Shown here: one piece after another, positions 8,312 through 17,587 of the stretch
Position numbering within the stretch: position 1 is the stretch's first letter
Layout: each line of letters starts with the position of its first letter
DNA from: Tubiluchus corallicola
Lineage: Eukaryota; Priapulida; Priapulimorpha; Priapulimorphida; Tubiluchidae
Direction of reading: 5' to 3'
Length of the DNA: 57,506 nucleotides
Assembly: GCA_030141605.1 (NCBI GenBank)
Contig: JAQGDQ010002418.1
Location: forward strand, 1 to 57,506
Notes under the pieces: generated by a model
Seen by the model: only the letters and a program-made list of their open reading frames with translations
The model's database searches: none
Told to the model about the DNA's origin: nothing
Position numbers and translations under genes: made by a program

Positions 8312-9035
8312 ATAAACTAGCAAGCCTCCACTTTAGTTTTTTTGAAACATCCGTATGTATCTGGGACACTCTAGACTCAGTGAGATCGAGAATTTCCGCA
8401 ATCTCCTTCATCGTGAGCTCCTCATAGTAGTAGAGCGACAATATCAACCTTTCCCTATCGGGTAGATTGTCAAGCTCTGCTGTCAGTTTCTCGATGGCGC
8501 TGTTTCTCAACAACTCGTCTTCCGGCGATAAGTTTGCCGATCTGATGAAGTCTATAAGGCTGTTGTTCTCATCTCCCCGTTTCTCGTCGAGGCTGAGTAC
8601 ATTCTCCTGTTCCTGCACATCCAGCAGCTTATATACTTCTTCGATGCTAAAGTCGCTATTTTGTGCAATTTCTGTATACGTGGGCTGCCTGCCAAAACGG
8701 GAAGACAACTCTGCAATGGTGCTTTCTAAGCTCTTTACCTTTGTGCGGACATTGCGAGGAAGAAAATCCATCCCCCGAAGACTATCCATGATGGCGCCTT
8801 TTATTCTGCGCTCTGCATATGTCGCAAACGCCACATTTCTGCTCTTGTCAAACCGATCCAACGCCTCGATAAAACCGAGACTAGCAGATGAATACAACTC
8901 GTCAGTCTCCACAAACTCAGGCAACGTCCTCTTGATCCGCATAACCCAAAACTTTATCCGCGGGATAAAGCTCTCCGTTATCTGTTGGCGCTCCTGTTCA
9001 GAAAATTTTTCTGTTTTAGTAGTTTCATATATCAT
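8304..9035 (-). CDS. fliA: Flagellar sigma factor sigma-28 FliA
   Basis: 243 residues with sigma regions 2 (DELYSSASLGFIEALDRFD, FATYAERRIKGAIMDSLR), 3 (PTYTEIAQNSDFSIEEVYKLL) and 4 (DREREILSLYYYEELTMKEIAEIL-like, TESRVSQIH). FliA directs transcription of late flagellar and chemotaxis genes. ATG 9035 overlaps the preceding stop as TAATG and follows GGAAG, implying translational coupling. Its place between flhG and cheB follows the common flhF-flhG-fliA arrangement. Confidence 0.95.
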   Translation of the reverse strand: MIYETTKTEKFSEQERQQITESFIPRIKFWVMRIKRTLPEFVETDELYSSASLGFIEALDRFDKSRNVAFATYAERRIKGAIMDSLRGMDFLPRNVRTKVKSLESTIAELSSRFGRQPTYTEIAQNSDFSIEEVYKLLDVQEQENVLSLDEKRGDENNSLIDFIRSANLSPEDELLRNSAIEKLTAELDNLPDRERLILSLYYYEELTMKEIAEILDLTESRVSQIHTDVSKKLKWRLASLYG

Positions 9036-9238
9036 TAGAGTATCTTCCAATAGTTTCTAAAGATATTCTCCACACTTCCAAATAATACACGCAAAACGAA
9101 GAATAATATAAAGAAAACTGCAAAATCTTTGAACAACATCAACAAGTGCAATTCAGGAGCCATGATCTTGTAGATGGTCGATGTCAAATAAACTATTACC
9201 GAAATGAGAAGAGGGATGTATTTTAAGGATGATATCAT
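9035..9238 (-). CDS. Small two-helix membrane protein in the flagellar operon
   Basis: 67 residues starting at the ATG (9238) that overlaps the flhG stop as ATGA and ending in a TAATG overlap with fliA, so it is translated as part of the operon. It has two hydrophobic segments (roughly residues 5-20 and 30-50) and a short basic C-terminus. No family is recognised. Double translational coupling between flhG and fliA argues that it is a real gene with a flagellar role, perhaps in placement or in a membrane checkpoint, but that is inference. Confidence 0.75.
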   Translation of the reverse strand: MISSLKYIPLLISVIVYLTSTIYKIMAPELHLLMLFKDFAVFFILFFVLRVLFGSVENIFRNYWKIL

Positions 9239-10080
9239 CTCTTCAACCTCCTGAAAATAGATAAAACGTTCTGGGGCGCGTGCTCTGCGCACTCCCTACC
9301 ATCAATTTGTGAGGCTATCCGCTTTATATCCTTTGCATAAGATGATGATGGGAAGAGCTCACAGACCGGCTTCTGCTGTTGTGCAGCTTTTCGCACGCTC
9401 TTGTCATCCATCACACAGCCAAGGTTTGAAAGATCTACTCCGAGAAATTTGTTCGTCACTATCTTTAAACTGCTGTACATACCTCTGGCGTTTTCAACGC
9501 TATCTGTCCTGTTAAAGACGAGTGACACCTTCTTTATGTCGTAGCGTTGGCTTACAACCTTGATAAATGCGTATGCATCCGTTATGGCAGCAGGCTCCGG
9601 CTGACTGATTATTATCAGCTCATCGGCAATCCCTGAAAACCTCGTGACGCTATCAGATATGCCGGCGCCGGTGTCAAAAAGCACGTAGTCGTAGTTACTG
9701 TCCAGCTTGATAAATATCTCAGCTATCTTGTCAAACTCTTCCTCATCAATCGCAGTCATCTCAACCACGCCGCTAGATGCGGGCAATACGTCAAAGCCGT
9801 AGACATTCTTCTTAATTATCTGGTCAATCAAAATCTCATCATGCAAATATTTCTTTATGGACGATGTCACAGTTAAGGCGAGCAGCACGTCAACGTTTGC
9901 AAGGCCCAAGTCAGCATCAAAAACCAAAACTTTCTTGCCCAACTTAGAAAGCTGATAAGCAAGATTCACAACAAAGCTCGTCTTGCCCACACCACCCTTG
10001 CCGCTAGATACGGTAATGTAGGTGGCTTTTCTGTTGTTCTGCCAAGCGCTCTTTCTGAGACTGTAAGCCTGATCTGTCAT
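9235..10080 (-). CDS. flhG: Flagellar number regulator FlhG (MinD-like ATPase)
   Basis: 281 residues of the ParA/MinD family with the deviant Walker A KGGVGKTSFV near residue 30, switch Asp in VFDADLGLANVD and YVLFDTGAGIS. FlhG counts flagella by stimulating the FlhF GTPase. The N-terminal SLRKSAWQNN resembles the short FlhF-activating peptide of this family. ATG 10080 overlaps the flhF stop as TGATG and follows GGAGAG, so it is preferred over the upstream ATG at 10092. Confidence 0.92.
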   Translation of the reverse strand: MTDQAYSLRKSAWQNNRKATYITVSSGKGGVGKTSFVVNLAYQLSKLGKKVLVFDADLGLANVDVLLALTVTSSIKKYLHDEILIDQIIKKNVYGFDVLPASSGVVEMTAIDEEEFDKIAEIFIKLDSNYDYVLFDTGAGISDSVTRFSGIADELIIISQPEPAAITDAYAFIKVVSQRYDIKKVSLVFNRTDSVENARGMYSSLKIVTNKFLGVDLSNLGCVMDDKSVRKAAQQQKPVCELFPSSSYAKDIKRIASQIDGRECAEHAPQNVLSIFRRLKR

Positions 10081-11501
10081 CACTCTCTCCACATGATAGG
10101 TATCTCACTGAGGATTTTTTTAGCAATTTTCTTGCCATTCGGGACTTCAAGGTCATCAGGGACGTTTTGGCCATTGGTAAGGAGCAGTAGAGGAAGTTTT
10201 TTCTTTATCGGTATATTTATCAGTGGACCGAAATACCTGGTTTCATCCAGCTTTGTGAAGATTAAAGCCTGGGGGTTGAGTGGGCTATAGCTGTCAAAAC
10301 AGTCCCCAAGCTCCCTATGATTGCCCGCCATGGAGAGTACCAGAACGACGTTGATATCTGGGCTGACACTGAGAAAATTTTTCATATAGTCGAGCTGTTT
10401 TGAATCAAAATGGCTCCTACCCACAGAATCGATAAACACGTATTCATAATCTTCCGTCTTATTCAGCGTTTCCGACAACTCCTCGGGAGTTGAAGCCACA
10501 AATATCGGAATATCTACTATTTTGGCATAGGTGCGGAGCTGTTCCACGGCGCCTATTCGAAAGTTATCTATGGTTATGAGGCAAACGGTTTTGCCCTGTT
10601 TAATGGAGATCTCCGCCGCCATTTTGGCGATGGTGGTGGTCTTGCCAACCCCTGTTGGGCCGGCTAAAGCGATCACCTTCTTTCCTGACGTCTGTTCAAA
10701 ATAGTCTGCCTGTGTGGGTATGAGGTTCTCTATAGTTTCTGATATGAGATTTCTGGCGCTGCGTTTGGTTAAGTTGCCCTTCTCTTGCTTATCTATCTGC
10801 TTCAAAAACTGATACGCTATGATGTCCTCCACACCATTCTCTACCATAACGTGAAACTGCTCCTGTAGAGATGAAGACAGGCTCGATGCGTATATATCCG
10901 TCCGTTTTGACTGCAGTTCCGTCAGCTGTTCCTTTATGTTGCAGATATCTTCGAGCAGCTTCTCAAACCCTTCTACACCAAATTTATTTATGGTTTCTGC
11001 CGTATTGTCCACTCTTTTATCTTTCTTCTCGGTGTGTACTTCGTCAGGCTCAGGCGTCATATCCTCCGGGGTAAAATATTCCGGTTCTTCCATACTTTTT
11101 AGAGCATCATAGTTGTCCAGAGAATAGCTCGCATCGTTCTTTTCATAAGCTCTGTTGTAGAAGTTTTTGGTTTTTTGCTCCCGGTCTATCTTGAGCTTTG
11201 TGGGGGTTATATTGAGGCTTTTCTGAATTTGTCTGATGATCTCTTCATCCGATGGCGTATTTGTGCTGGCAATATTTGTTTCTGTGCTGCTCTTAACGTC
11301 CGCTTCAGTATTTGAAGGCGATTGTCCTTTTGTGGTATCTATCGCTGCTGTAACCTCGACAACTTGCTGGTTGAAGAGACCAAGCCCTTTGTTTTTGGTG
11401 GTTTTCTTTGTGGACAGGATTATTGCGTTGGGGCCGAGTTCATTCTTGACCATCTCAAGGGCGTCTCTGATGTTGTTGGCTTCATAATGTTTTATTATCA
11501 T
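10080..11501 (-). CDS. flhF: Flagellar placement GTPase FlhF
   Basis: 473 residues, SRP-type GTPase. After a short N-terminal domain (MIIKHYEANNIRDALEMVKN) comes a low-complexity charged linker, then the NG domain with G1 (LAGPTGVGKTTTIAKMA), LITIDNFRIGAVEQLRTYA, a G3-like YVFIDSVGRS and G4-like TKLDE. FlhF recruits early flagellar parts to the cell pole and implies polar flagella. ATG 11501 is chosen because the conserved MIIK start and an AAGAAG lie there, although the frame is open further upstream. Confidence 0.92.
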   Translation of the reverse strand: MIIKHYEANNIRDALEMVKNELGPNAIILSTKKTTKNKGLGLFNQQVVEVTAAIDTTKGQSPSNTEADVKSSTETNIASTNTPSDEEIIRQIQKSLNITPTKLKIDREQKTKNFYNRAYEKNDASYSLDNYDALKSMEEPEYFTPEDMTPEPDEVHTEKKDKRVDNTAETINKFGVEGFEKLLEDICNIKEQLTELQSKRTDIYASSLSSSLQEQFHVMVENGVEDIIAYQFLKQIDKQEKGNLTKRSARNLISETIENLIPTQADYFEQTSGKKVIALAGPTGVGKTTTIAKMAAEISIKQGKTVCLITIDNFRIGAVEQLRTYAKIVDIPIFVASTPEELSETLNKTEDYEYVFIDSVGRSHFDSKQLDYMKNFLSVSPDINVVLVLSMAGNHRELGDCFDSYSPLNPQALIFTKLDETRYFGPLINIPIKKKLPLLLLTNGQNVPDDLEVPNGKKIAKKILSEIPIMWRE

Positions 11502-11601
11502 CTTCTTAAGAACCGCTCCAAATATTCTATAAACTTCACCAGTAAAGCAGTATATCAACAGTACGTTCCATTGTATACTATTCAAAACATTTTTAACCGA
11601 T

Positions 11602-13704
11602 TTACGCCGTTACTTCAACCATCCCCATGGACTGTATCTTTACATTTTCACCTATCTCGTTGTGGGATATTATGTGTATGTTTGGTATAAACTTTGACAC
11701 AAATCGATGAGCAGCATACCTTATGGGCGGAGATATTACCAAGATAGGGGGCACTCCCCTTGTGGTGGCTTCTTCGGTTTTGTTTATTATGCCTGTTAGA
11801 ATCTTTTGGGCGACTGAAGGATCCATGATTACTTCTTTGCCGTCATCCGCTTGCTGCAAACTCTGGGCCATGAGTTGCTCGATATTGCCCGGAAGAGTGA
11901 ATACGTATACGGTGTCATCCGGCGGTGAGATAAGATTTTCCGTGATTTGCCTCCTCAGTGCATATCTGACCTTTTCCGTGAGATATTCTATGTCTTTATT
12001 GCTCATGCCGAAAGATGCCAGCGTTTCCAGAATTGTCTGAATATTTCTTATGGAGACCTGTTCCCTCAACAGGTTCTGCAATACCCTGTTTATTATACTG
12101 ACATCGAGAGTTCCAGGCACTAAGTCGCTGACAAGCTTCTCATGCTTTACCCTGACTCTGTCCAGGATGCCTTGGGTCTGTTCCCTGTCGAGAAGTTCCG
12201 CAGCATTTTTCCTTATAATCTCGGTCAGGTGCGTTGCGATGACGGTTGTGGGATCAACTATGGTAAGAGCCATGCTTTCCGCTTTGTCCCTCTCCCTGTC
12301 GTCAACCCACTTGGCATCCAATCCAAAAGCCGGTTCTTTTGTATCTATCCCCTGAACATCCTTGATATTTCCCCCCGGATCCATTACCAGATGTTTATCG
12401 ACATACACCGAGCCTGAAGCCACCTTTACCCCTTTGAGAAGCAGAGAGTAAGAGTTGGGATCAAGCTGGAGGTTATCCCTAATCCTGATGGGAGGAACGA
12501 TAATGCCCATCTCCACCGCCATCTGTTTTCTTATGGCTTTGATGCGGTTGAGAAGACTACCCCCTTTGCTGACGTCCACCAGAGGGATTACCCCAAATCC
12601 TATCTCAAGCTCCATGGTGTCCATCTCCATCAAATCGTTGAGCTCCTCATCCTCCGTGAGCTCCCTGGTCTCTTCTTTTTCCTCCTCACCTGCAGCATCT
12701 CCCTTCTTGTCATGCCTCATCATGACATACCCATACAACAGCAAGGGTGCAGCAGTTGCAAAAAATGGCAACTTAGGCATACCAGGTATAAGACCAAAAA
12801 AGAGCAAAATAGCCCCGCTCAACAGGGGCACCTTGAAGTTTGGGGTGAGTTGTCGCTGTACTTGGGAGTGTAGAGAGGAGTTGTCGCTTCCTCCAGCTCT
12901 TGTAACCACGATACCTGTGGCTGTGGAGATGATGAGAGCCGGTATCTGGGTGACTAAGCCATCGCCCACTGTGAGTATCGTATAGGTGCTCGCTGCGGTG
13001 CTCAGCTCCATGGAGTGTTGAGCCATCCCGAGGGCGAGACCGCCTAGGATGTTTATTGCAGTGATGATGAGACCTGCGATGGCGTCTCCCCGGACAAACT
13101 TGCTCGCTCCGTCCATGGCTCCATAAAAGTCGGCTTCTTTCCTTATCTTTTCCCGTCGTTCCTTTGCCTCAATCTCATTGATGATCCCTGCGTTGAGGTC
13201 GGCATCGATAGCCATCTGTTTGCCCGGCATGGCGTCAAGGGTGAAGCGCGCTGCAACTTCCGCCACTCGTCCTGCACCCTTGGTTATTACCATAAAGTTT
13301 ATGATGATAAGCACGCAAAATACGATTAAACCGACCGCATAGTTGCCGCTTACCACAAAGTTGCCAAATGAGGAGATTACATTCCCAGCAGCGCCAGGCC
13401 CTTCATAGCCGTGAAGAAGGATGCGCCTGGTCGTTGCAACATTCAAAGACAGCCGGAAGAGGGTGGCGATAAGGAGAATGAACGGAAGAATGGAAAACTC
13501 CAAAGGCTCTTCCGCGTAAAGGGAAACCATTATGATAACTATGGCAAAGGTGATGCTTGCAGTCAGAAGCATATCGAGGGCAGGTGCTGGAACGGGAAGA
13601 ATCATCACAACAAGGATCAGCATTATTCCCAAGGCTAAGAATACGTCTGTGTGCTTGAAAAAGTTTGTTAAACCGGAAATTATCCTTGTTTTTAAGTTTG
13701 CCAT
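11602..13704 (-). CDS. flhA: Flagellar type III export gate protein FlhA
   Basis: 700 residues, full length. The N-terminal half is a membrane domain with about eight helices (from ALGIMLILVVMILPVPAPALD), including the FHIPEP-type loop region with LFRLSLNVATTRRILLHG. The C-terminal half is the cytoplasmic ring domain (residues about 350-700) that docks chaperone-substrate complexes. FlhA couples proton motive force to export. It starts five bases after the reconstructed end of flhB, consistent with one operon. Confidence 0.97.
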   Translation of the reverse strand: MANLKTRIISGLTNFFKHTDVFLALGIMLILVVMILPVPAPALDMLLTASITFAIVIIMVSLYAEEPLEFSILPFILLIATLFRLSLNVATTRRILLHGYEGPGAAGNVISSFGNFVVSGNYAVGLIVFCVLIIINFMVITKGAGRVAEVAARFTLDAMPGKQMAIDADLNAGIINEIEAKERREKIRKEADFYGAMDGASKFVRGDAIAGLIITAINILGGLALGMAQHSMELSTAASTYTILTVGDGLVTQIPALIISTATGIVVTRAGGSDNSSLHSQVQRQLTPNFKVPLLSGAILLFFGLIPGMPKLPFFATAAPLLLYGYVMMRHDKKGDAAGEEEKEETRELTEDEELNDLMEMDTMELEIGFGVIPLVDVSKGGSLLNRIKAIRKQMAVEMGIIVPPIRIRDNLQLDPNSYSLLLKGVKVASGSVYVDKHLVMDPGGNIKDVQGIDTKEPAFGLDAKWVDDRERDKAESMALTIVDPTTVIATHLTEIIRKNAAELLDREQTQGILDRVRVKHEKLVSDLVPGTLDVSIINRVLQNLLREQVSIRNIQTILETLASFGMSNKDIEYLTEKVRYALRRQITENLISPPDDTVYVFTLPGNIEQLMAQSLQQADDGKEVIMDPSVAQKILTGIINKTEEATTRGVPPILVISPPIRYAAHRFVSKFIPNIHIISHNEIGENVKIQSMGMVEVTA

Positions 13705-13708
13705 TTAA

Positions 13709-14772
13709 TTATTGAACCGTTCTGTTCCTCTGTTTGTAGATATACGCAAGTATTGCCGCCACAGCTTTGTACAAATTTTCAGGTATTTTCCAATGTCAAC
13801 CGTTTTGAACAGCGCTTGAGCCGCGGCGGATCTTCAACTACCGGGATATTGTGCATTGTTGCGAGTTCATTTATCTTTAGAGCTAAGCTCTGCCCCTTTG
13901 CTGTGACCGCCGGAGCGCTGTTTATCTTTGGCGTCATACTTGATTGCAACGGCGTAATGTATGGGGTTTGTGACCACAACGTCACTATCTGGAATATCTT
14001 CCATCATCCTGTTTCTCGCCTGTTCCAGCTGGAGATTTCTGATCTTCTGCTTGATGAGAGGATCCCCCTCCATCTGCTTAAACTCCTCCTTGACCTCCTG
14101 CTTGGTCATCTTCAGATCTTCGTTGTGTTGCCACTTCTGATAGAGGAAGTCCAGAAGAGCTAAAACGAGTATGATTATCCCGACCTTTATGGATATTTCA
14201 AGGGCAAGGCTTGAGAAGAAGGTTATCGTATCAATGGGATCAGCATCCCCGAGCCTTAGGATTATCCCCACCTCTTTCTTTACTGTAAGAAATATTACGG
14301 TGCCCACGACGAATATCTTGAATAGCGATTTTGCAAGCTCCACGACGCTGCGTTTGGAGAATATCCTTTTAAATCCCTTGAGGGGGCTTATCTTTTCCAG
14401 TTTTGGCATGATCGCTTTTGGAGAATAAACGGGCCCTGTCTGAATGACATTCCCCATAATCGCCACAATAAAGAGTATGATGAAAACCGGGAATATCGTG
14501 ATGTAAAAAAACTTCAGCGTACCCTGCACCACGTGCAGAAGGCTATTCTGATTTAAGATGATATTCTGAAACTGATAAGTCTCTGTAAAATATTTGCCGA
14601 TGTTGCGCGCCATATAGGGCCCATAGCCGTATAGCGTCATTGCTCCGGCTAAAATGATGAAGGCAGAGCTCAGTTCTTTGCTCTTTGGGACGTTTCCTTC
14701 CTCTCTTGCTTTCTCTTTTCGTCGGTGGGTCGGTTGTTCCGACTTGTCCGCTCCGCTGTCATTTGCAGCCAT
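13709..14772 (-). pseudogene. flhB: flhB, frameshifted in its C-terminal domain
   Basis: FlhB is the export-gate switch protein. The N-terminal SGADKSEQPTHRRKEKAREEG and four membrane helices are intact. The cytoplasmic domain reaches the self-cleavage region (VVVTNPIHYAVAIKYDAK, an NPIH variant of NPTH). The frame is then lost near 13927, regained for INELATMHNIPVVEDPP, and lost again near 13821 and 13795. The last frame gives a typical end (LYKAVAAILAYIY) stopping at 13709. All three breaks are single-base indels with well-kept codons between them, so sequencing error or very recent damage is likely. As written the main frame is 301 residues (13867-14772). Confidence 0.88.
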
Positions 14773-14847
14773 GCCATTTGCACCCTTTCAAAGATTTGTA
14801 AACACAAGACAGCCGCTTTGCTCGGCTGCAAGTATGTTAGCATAATT

Positions 14848-15639
14848 TTAGTTTGCCACGAGATACATGAAGTTTAACAGATGTATGAAGTATTGGGTTA
14901 CGAGCTTCTCAAATACCGTATAAAAATAGCTCAAAGATAACGCCAGCACGAGCATACCTATGCCTATCTGCAGTGGGAGGCCGACTATGAGCAGGTTGAT
15001 CTGAGGAACGAGCCTCCCCATCAGTCCCATGGTCAGATGTGTGCACAAAAGGCTTACGATCACAGGAGCAAGAATCTTAAGAGCTATTATGTACATCCCC
15101 GCAAACGTCTTCACAAGGAATAGAAATGAATTCGCCCCAAAGTCAAAAACCCCCAAAGGGAGTATGACAAACGATTCCGCAATTGCCCGTATTATGTACT
15201 GGGGCCCGCCGATCGAGATGAAGAGCAGTATCATCAGCACATTCATAAAGTGCCCTATGATTGTGACATGACCTTGAGTTGCAGGATCCACCATATTTGC
15301 CATCATCATGCCCATCTGAAGACCCACGAGTTGCGCCCCAAAAAGGATGCCCGTGAAGAGGATGTGAGTGAGAAGACCTGCAGATATCCCTATCAACACC
15401 TCTTTCAAGGTAATCAGTATGATGAGAAGGGCGTCCATCCCCTCGACATCAACGGGGGTTACTATCCAGTGAAGCAATGTCGCAATAAGCATGCTGAAAA
15501 AGATGCGATTGACCGGCTTGAAAGCCGGATTGCTGAAGAACGGCATGGTGGACAACATCGCCACTATCCTGATGAAACACAAAAAAAAGGTCGCCAGCCT
15601 GTTGGTGTCATACAAAAACTCAAACATTACAAGTTCCAT
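14848..15639 (-). CDS. fliR: Flagellar export gate protein FliR
   Basis: 263 residues, six or so hydrophobic helices, normal length for FliR. Recognisable stretches are the N-terminal MLSTMPFFSNPAFKPVNR and the conserved GLQMGMMMANMVDPATQGH loop. FliR forms the core of the export gate with FliP and FliQ and sits beside FlhB. ATG 15639 is taken; ATG 15627 is an alternative four codons on. It is the first visible gene of the minus-strand flagellar operon, divergent from rluD. fliP and fliQ are not in the window. Confidence 0.93.
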   Translation of the reverse strand: MELVMFEFLYDTNRLATFFLCFIRIVAMLSTMPFFSNPAFKPVNRIFFSMLIATLLHWIVTPVDVEGMDALLIILITLKEVLIGISAGLLTHILFTGILFGAQLVGLQMGMMMANMVDPATQGHVTIIGHFMNVLMILLFISIGGPQYIIRAIAESFVILPLGVFDFGANSFLFLVKTFAGMYIIALKILAPVIVSLLCTHLTMGLMGRLVPQINLLIVGLPLQIGIGMLVLALSLSYFYTVFEKLVTQYFIHLLNFMYLVAN

Positions 15640-15734
15640 GATAAATTCATTTATTGTATATTACAACGTAAAAAGGGGTGCATTCATGCTTGGCGCCTTC
15701 TGAATTATTTTTAAGTGTTTTTGGAAAAGCTGCG

Positions 15735-16661
15735 ATGTTTGACGTTACCGGCAAAATAGTTGAGACGAAAGTGATCACGATTGACAACGATGGGGAGAGG
15801 CTTGACGCATCTTTGCCGAAAGCTGTCGGTCTGAGCCGCAACGCCTTGTCTGTCCTCGTAGATGCGGGGCTTGTCAAGGTGAATGGTCGCGTTGTGAAAA
15901 AATCGAAAAAACTCAACAAAGATGACAAGGTGGAGATCATGATACCGGAGGAGAAGAGAGCAAGTCTGGCTCCTGTGGATATTCTGATCGAGAGCGTTTA
16001 TGAAATGGAGTACGTGGTGTTGAATAAGCCTCTGGTTCTGGTGGTTTAGTCTTCCGGTGAAACTGCGATAATACACTCGTCAACGCGATACTGCAAAGGT
16101 ATGATAGAGACCACAAAAGGGGATTTCCGCCCCGGAATAGTGCATAGGCTGGATAAGGATACGTCAGGTCTCATAATAGTCACGAAGGATATGGCAGCTA
16201 AGGAGAAGTTTTCCACCATCTTTTCAGAGAGAAAGATAGAAAAAAGATACATGTTTGTGGCAATGGGCAATCCGAATTACGATTTTAAACATATCGAGGG
16301 CTTAATATCAAGGAGCAGCAAAGATCGCAAAAAGATGGCTGTGAGCGCCATAGGCAGATACGCCTCCACAGAGATAACCGTCGTTGAGAGATTTCAGAAG
16401 TCCTTCCTGGGAGAAGCCAAGATAAATACCGGAAGAACGCACCAAATAAGAGCCCACATGAGCCATATAAACTGTCCAATAATAGGGGATAGTGTGTATG
16501 GAGGCAGGAATAGCCTGAAATATCGCATCGAGAGACAAGCGCTGCACGCATATTTTTTAGAGTTTGTGGATCCGTTCGAAGAGAAAAAGATCGTATTGGA
16601 TATCCCATTACCGGATGATATTCAAAATCTAGTCTCAAAATTGGAAAAGGATGGAGACTAA
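15735..16661 (+). pseudogene. rluD: rluD-type 23S rRNA pseudouridine synthase, frameshifted
   Basis: An N-terminal S4 domain (GERLDASLPKAVGLSRNALSVL, VNGRVVKKSKKL) is followed by the RluA/RluD catalytic domain with HRLDKDTSGL (catalytic Asp) and GRTHQIRAHM. These enzymes make pseudouridines in large-subunit rRNA. Between 16030 and 16110 the expected sequence (NKP.GLVVH..., then NTLVNAILQRYD) is spread over different frames: the first frame stops at 16049 and the second opens at 16101. At least two small indels are needed. Codons on both sides are well conserved, so error or recent inactivation is likely. The gene lies upstream of nuo on the same strand. Confidence 0.87.
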
Positions 16662-16672
16662 ACATCATTGAG

Positions 16673-16692
16673 TGTCAAGTTGGAGCTTGACA
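16673..16692 (+). terminator. Hairpin between rluD and nuoA
   Basis: TGTCAAG, six-base loop, CTTGACA starts 11 bases after the rluD stop and is followed by a T-rich stretch (TCATTTTCCTTT). It could end rluD transcription, though the T-run is interrupted. Confidence 0.45.
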
Positions 16693-16725
16693 TCATTTTC
16701 CTTTATGTGTATTTTTGATGGTCAG

Positions 16726-16740
16726 TTTCAGTGACTGAAA
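16726..16740. promoter_or_regulatory. Perfect inverted repeat upstream of nuoA
   Basis: TTTCAG-TGA-CTGAAA is a perfect 6-3-6 inverted repeat 26 bases before the nuoA start. Its position suggests an operator for the nuo operon. The cognate regulator is unknown. Confidence 0.4.
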
Positions 16741-16766
16741 TATTGTAGTTTTGATGGAGTATCGCT

Positions 16767-17093
16767 TTGACAGGTTATTTGCCCATTATACTTATGTTGA
16801 TAATATCGACGCTTCTTGGAGTTGTCACAATTACATTTGGTTATATTTTGCGACCGAAGAAATATGACAAGGTAAAACACGGCTCCTATGAGTGTGGTAT
16901 CCCTGAGTTTTACGACGCTAGGCGGAAGTTTAATGTCAGATATTTTATAATAGCCCTTCTTTTTGTTATATTTGATGTGGAGACTATATTTTTGCTTCCT
17001 TGGGCTGTTCATTTTGACATGCTTGGTTTATTCGGATTGATAGAGGTTACTATATTTATTGTTATCCTCATAATCGGGTATATTTATGCCTAA
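16767..17093 (+). CDS. nuoA: NADH-quinone oxidoreductase subunit A
   Basis: 108 residues with three membrane helices and the NuoA signature HGSYECGIPEF plus FDVETIFLLPWA. It is a membrane-arm subunit close to the quinone tunnel. The start is TTG 16767, 8 bases after GGAG. It is the first gene of the eleven-gene nuo cluster. Confidence 0.95.
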   Translation: MTGYLPIILMLIISTLLGVVTITFGYILRPKKYDKVKHGSYECGIPEFYDARRKFNVRYFIIALLFVIFDVETIFLLPWAVHFDMLGLFGLIEVTIFIVILIIGYIYA

Positions 17094-17137
17094 ATAGGCG
17101 ATGTTAGATAAATAGATGGAAGCTCCCGAGATACGTA

Positions 17138-17578
17138 TTGACTACCACTGTTGATGGTGTATTTGGTTGGGCTCGCAGTTGGTCGTTGTGGCCGATTACG
17201 TTTGGGCTTGCGTGCTGTGCTATCGAGATGATGGCCTCAGGCGCATCCAGGTACGATCTGGACAGATTTGGGATTATCTTCAGAGCCACCCCAAGGCAGG
17301 CGGATCTGATGATAGTTGCAGGTACCGTCACCAGGAAGATGGCTCCCGTGGTGAAGCGGGTGTATGACCAGATGCCTGAGCCTAAGTGGGTCATTGCCAT
17401 GGGCAGTTGTGCTACAAGCGGCGGCATATATGACAACTACTCCACTGTGCAGGGTATTGATGAGATTATCCCTGTGGATTACTATATCCCCGGTTGCCCC
17501 CCAAAGCCTGAAGCCCTTATTGACGCTATTTATGCCCTGCGGGAGCAGGTTAAGAAAGAGAAACTGTTGCGCAGGTGA
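17138..17578 (+). CDS. nuoB: NADH-quinone oxidoreductase subunit B
   Basis: 146 residues. It carries the four cysteines of the N2 4Fe-4S cluster: the pair in [10 protein letters not shown], one in GSCATSGG and one in [11 protein letters not shown]2 passes electrons to quinone. The start is uncertain: TTG 17138 lacks a good ribosome site, while ATG 17116 (MEAPE...) would need a one-base shift to join the conserved [15 protein letters not shown] small indel at the 5' end, as in other genes here, cannot be excluded. Confidence 0.93.
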   Translation: MTTTVDGVFGWARSWSLWPITFGLACCAIEMMASGASRYDLDRFGIIFRATPRQADLMIVAGTVTRKMAPVVKRVYDQMPEPKWVIAMGSCATSGGIYDNYSTVQGIDEIIPVDYYIPGCPPKPEALIDAIYALREQVKKEKLLRR

Positions 17579-17587
17579 GTTTGAAAT

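Noticed and set aside
14790-14835. Terminator between fliR and flhB
   Set aside because: CAGCCG/CGGCTG can pair, but there is no T-run on the minus strand and the genes appear to share an operon.
17094-17138. Definite frameshift at the nuoB 5' end
   Set aside because: An ATG in another frame is suggestive, but TTG 17138 gives all conserved parts, so I only note the start as uncertain.
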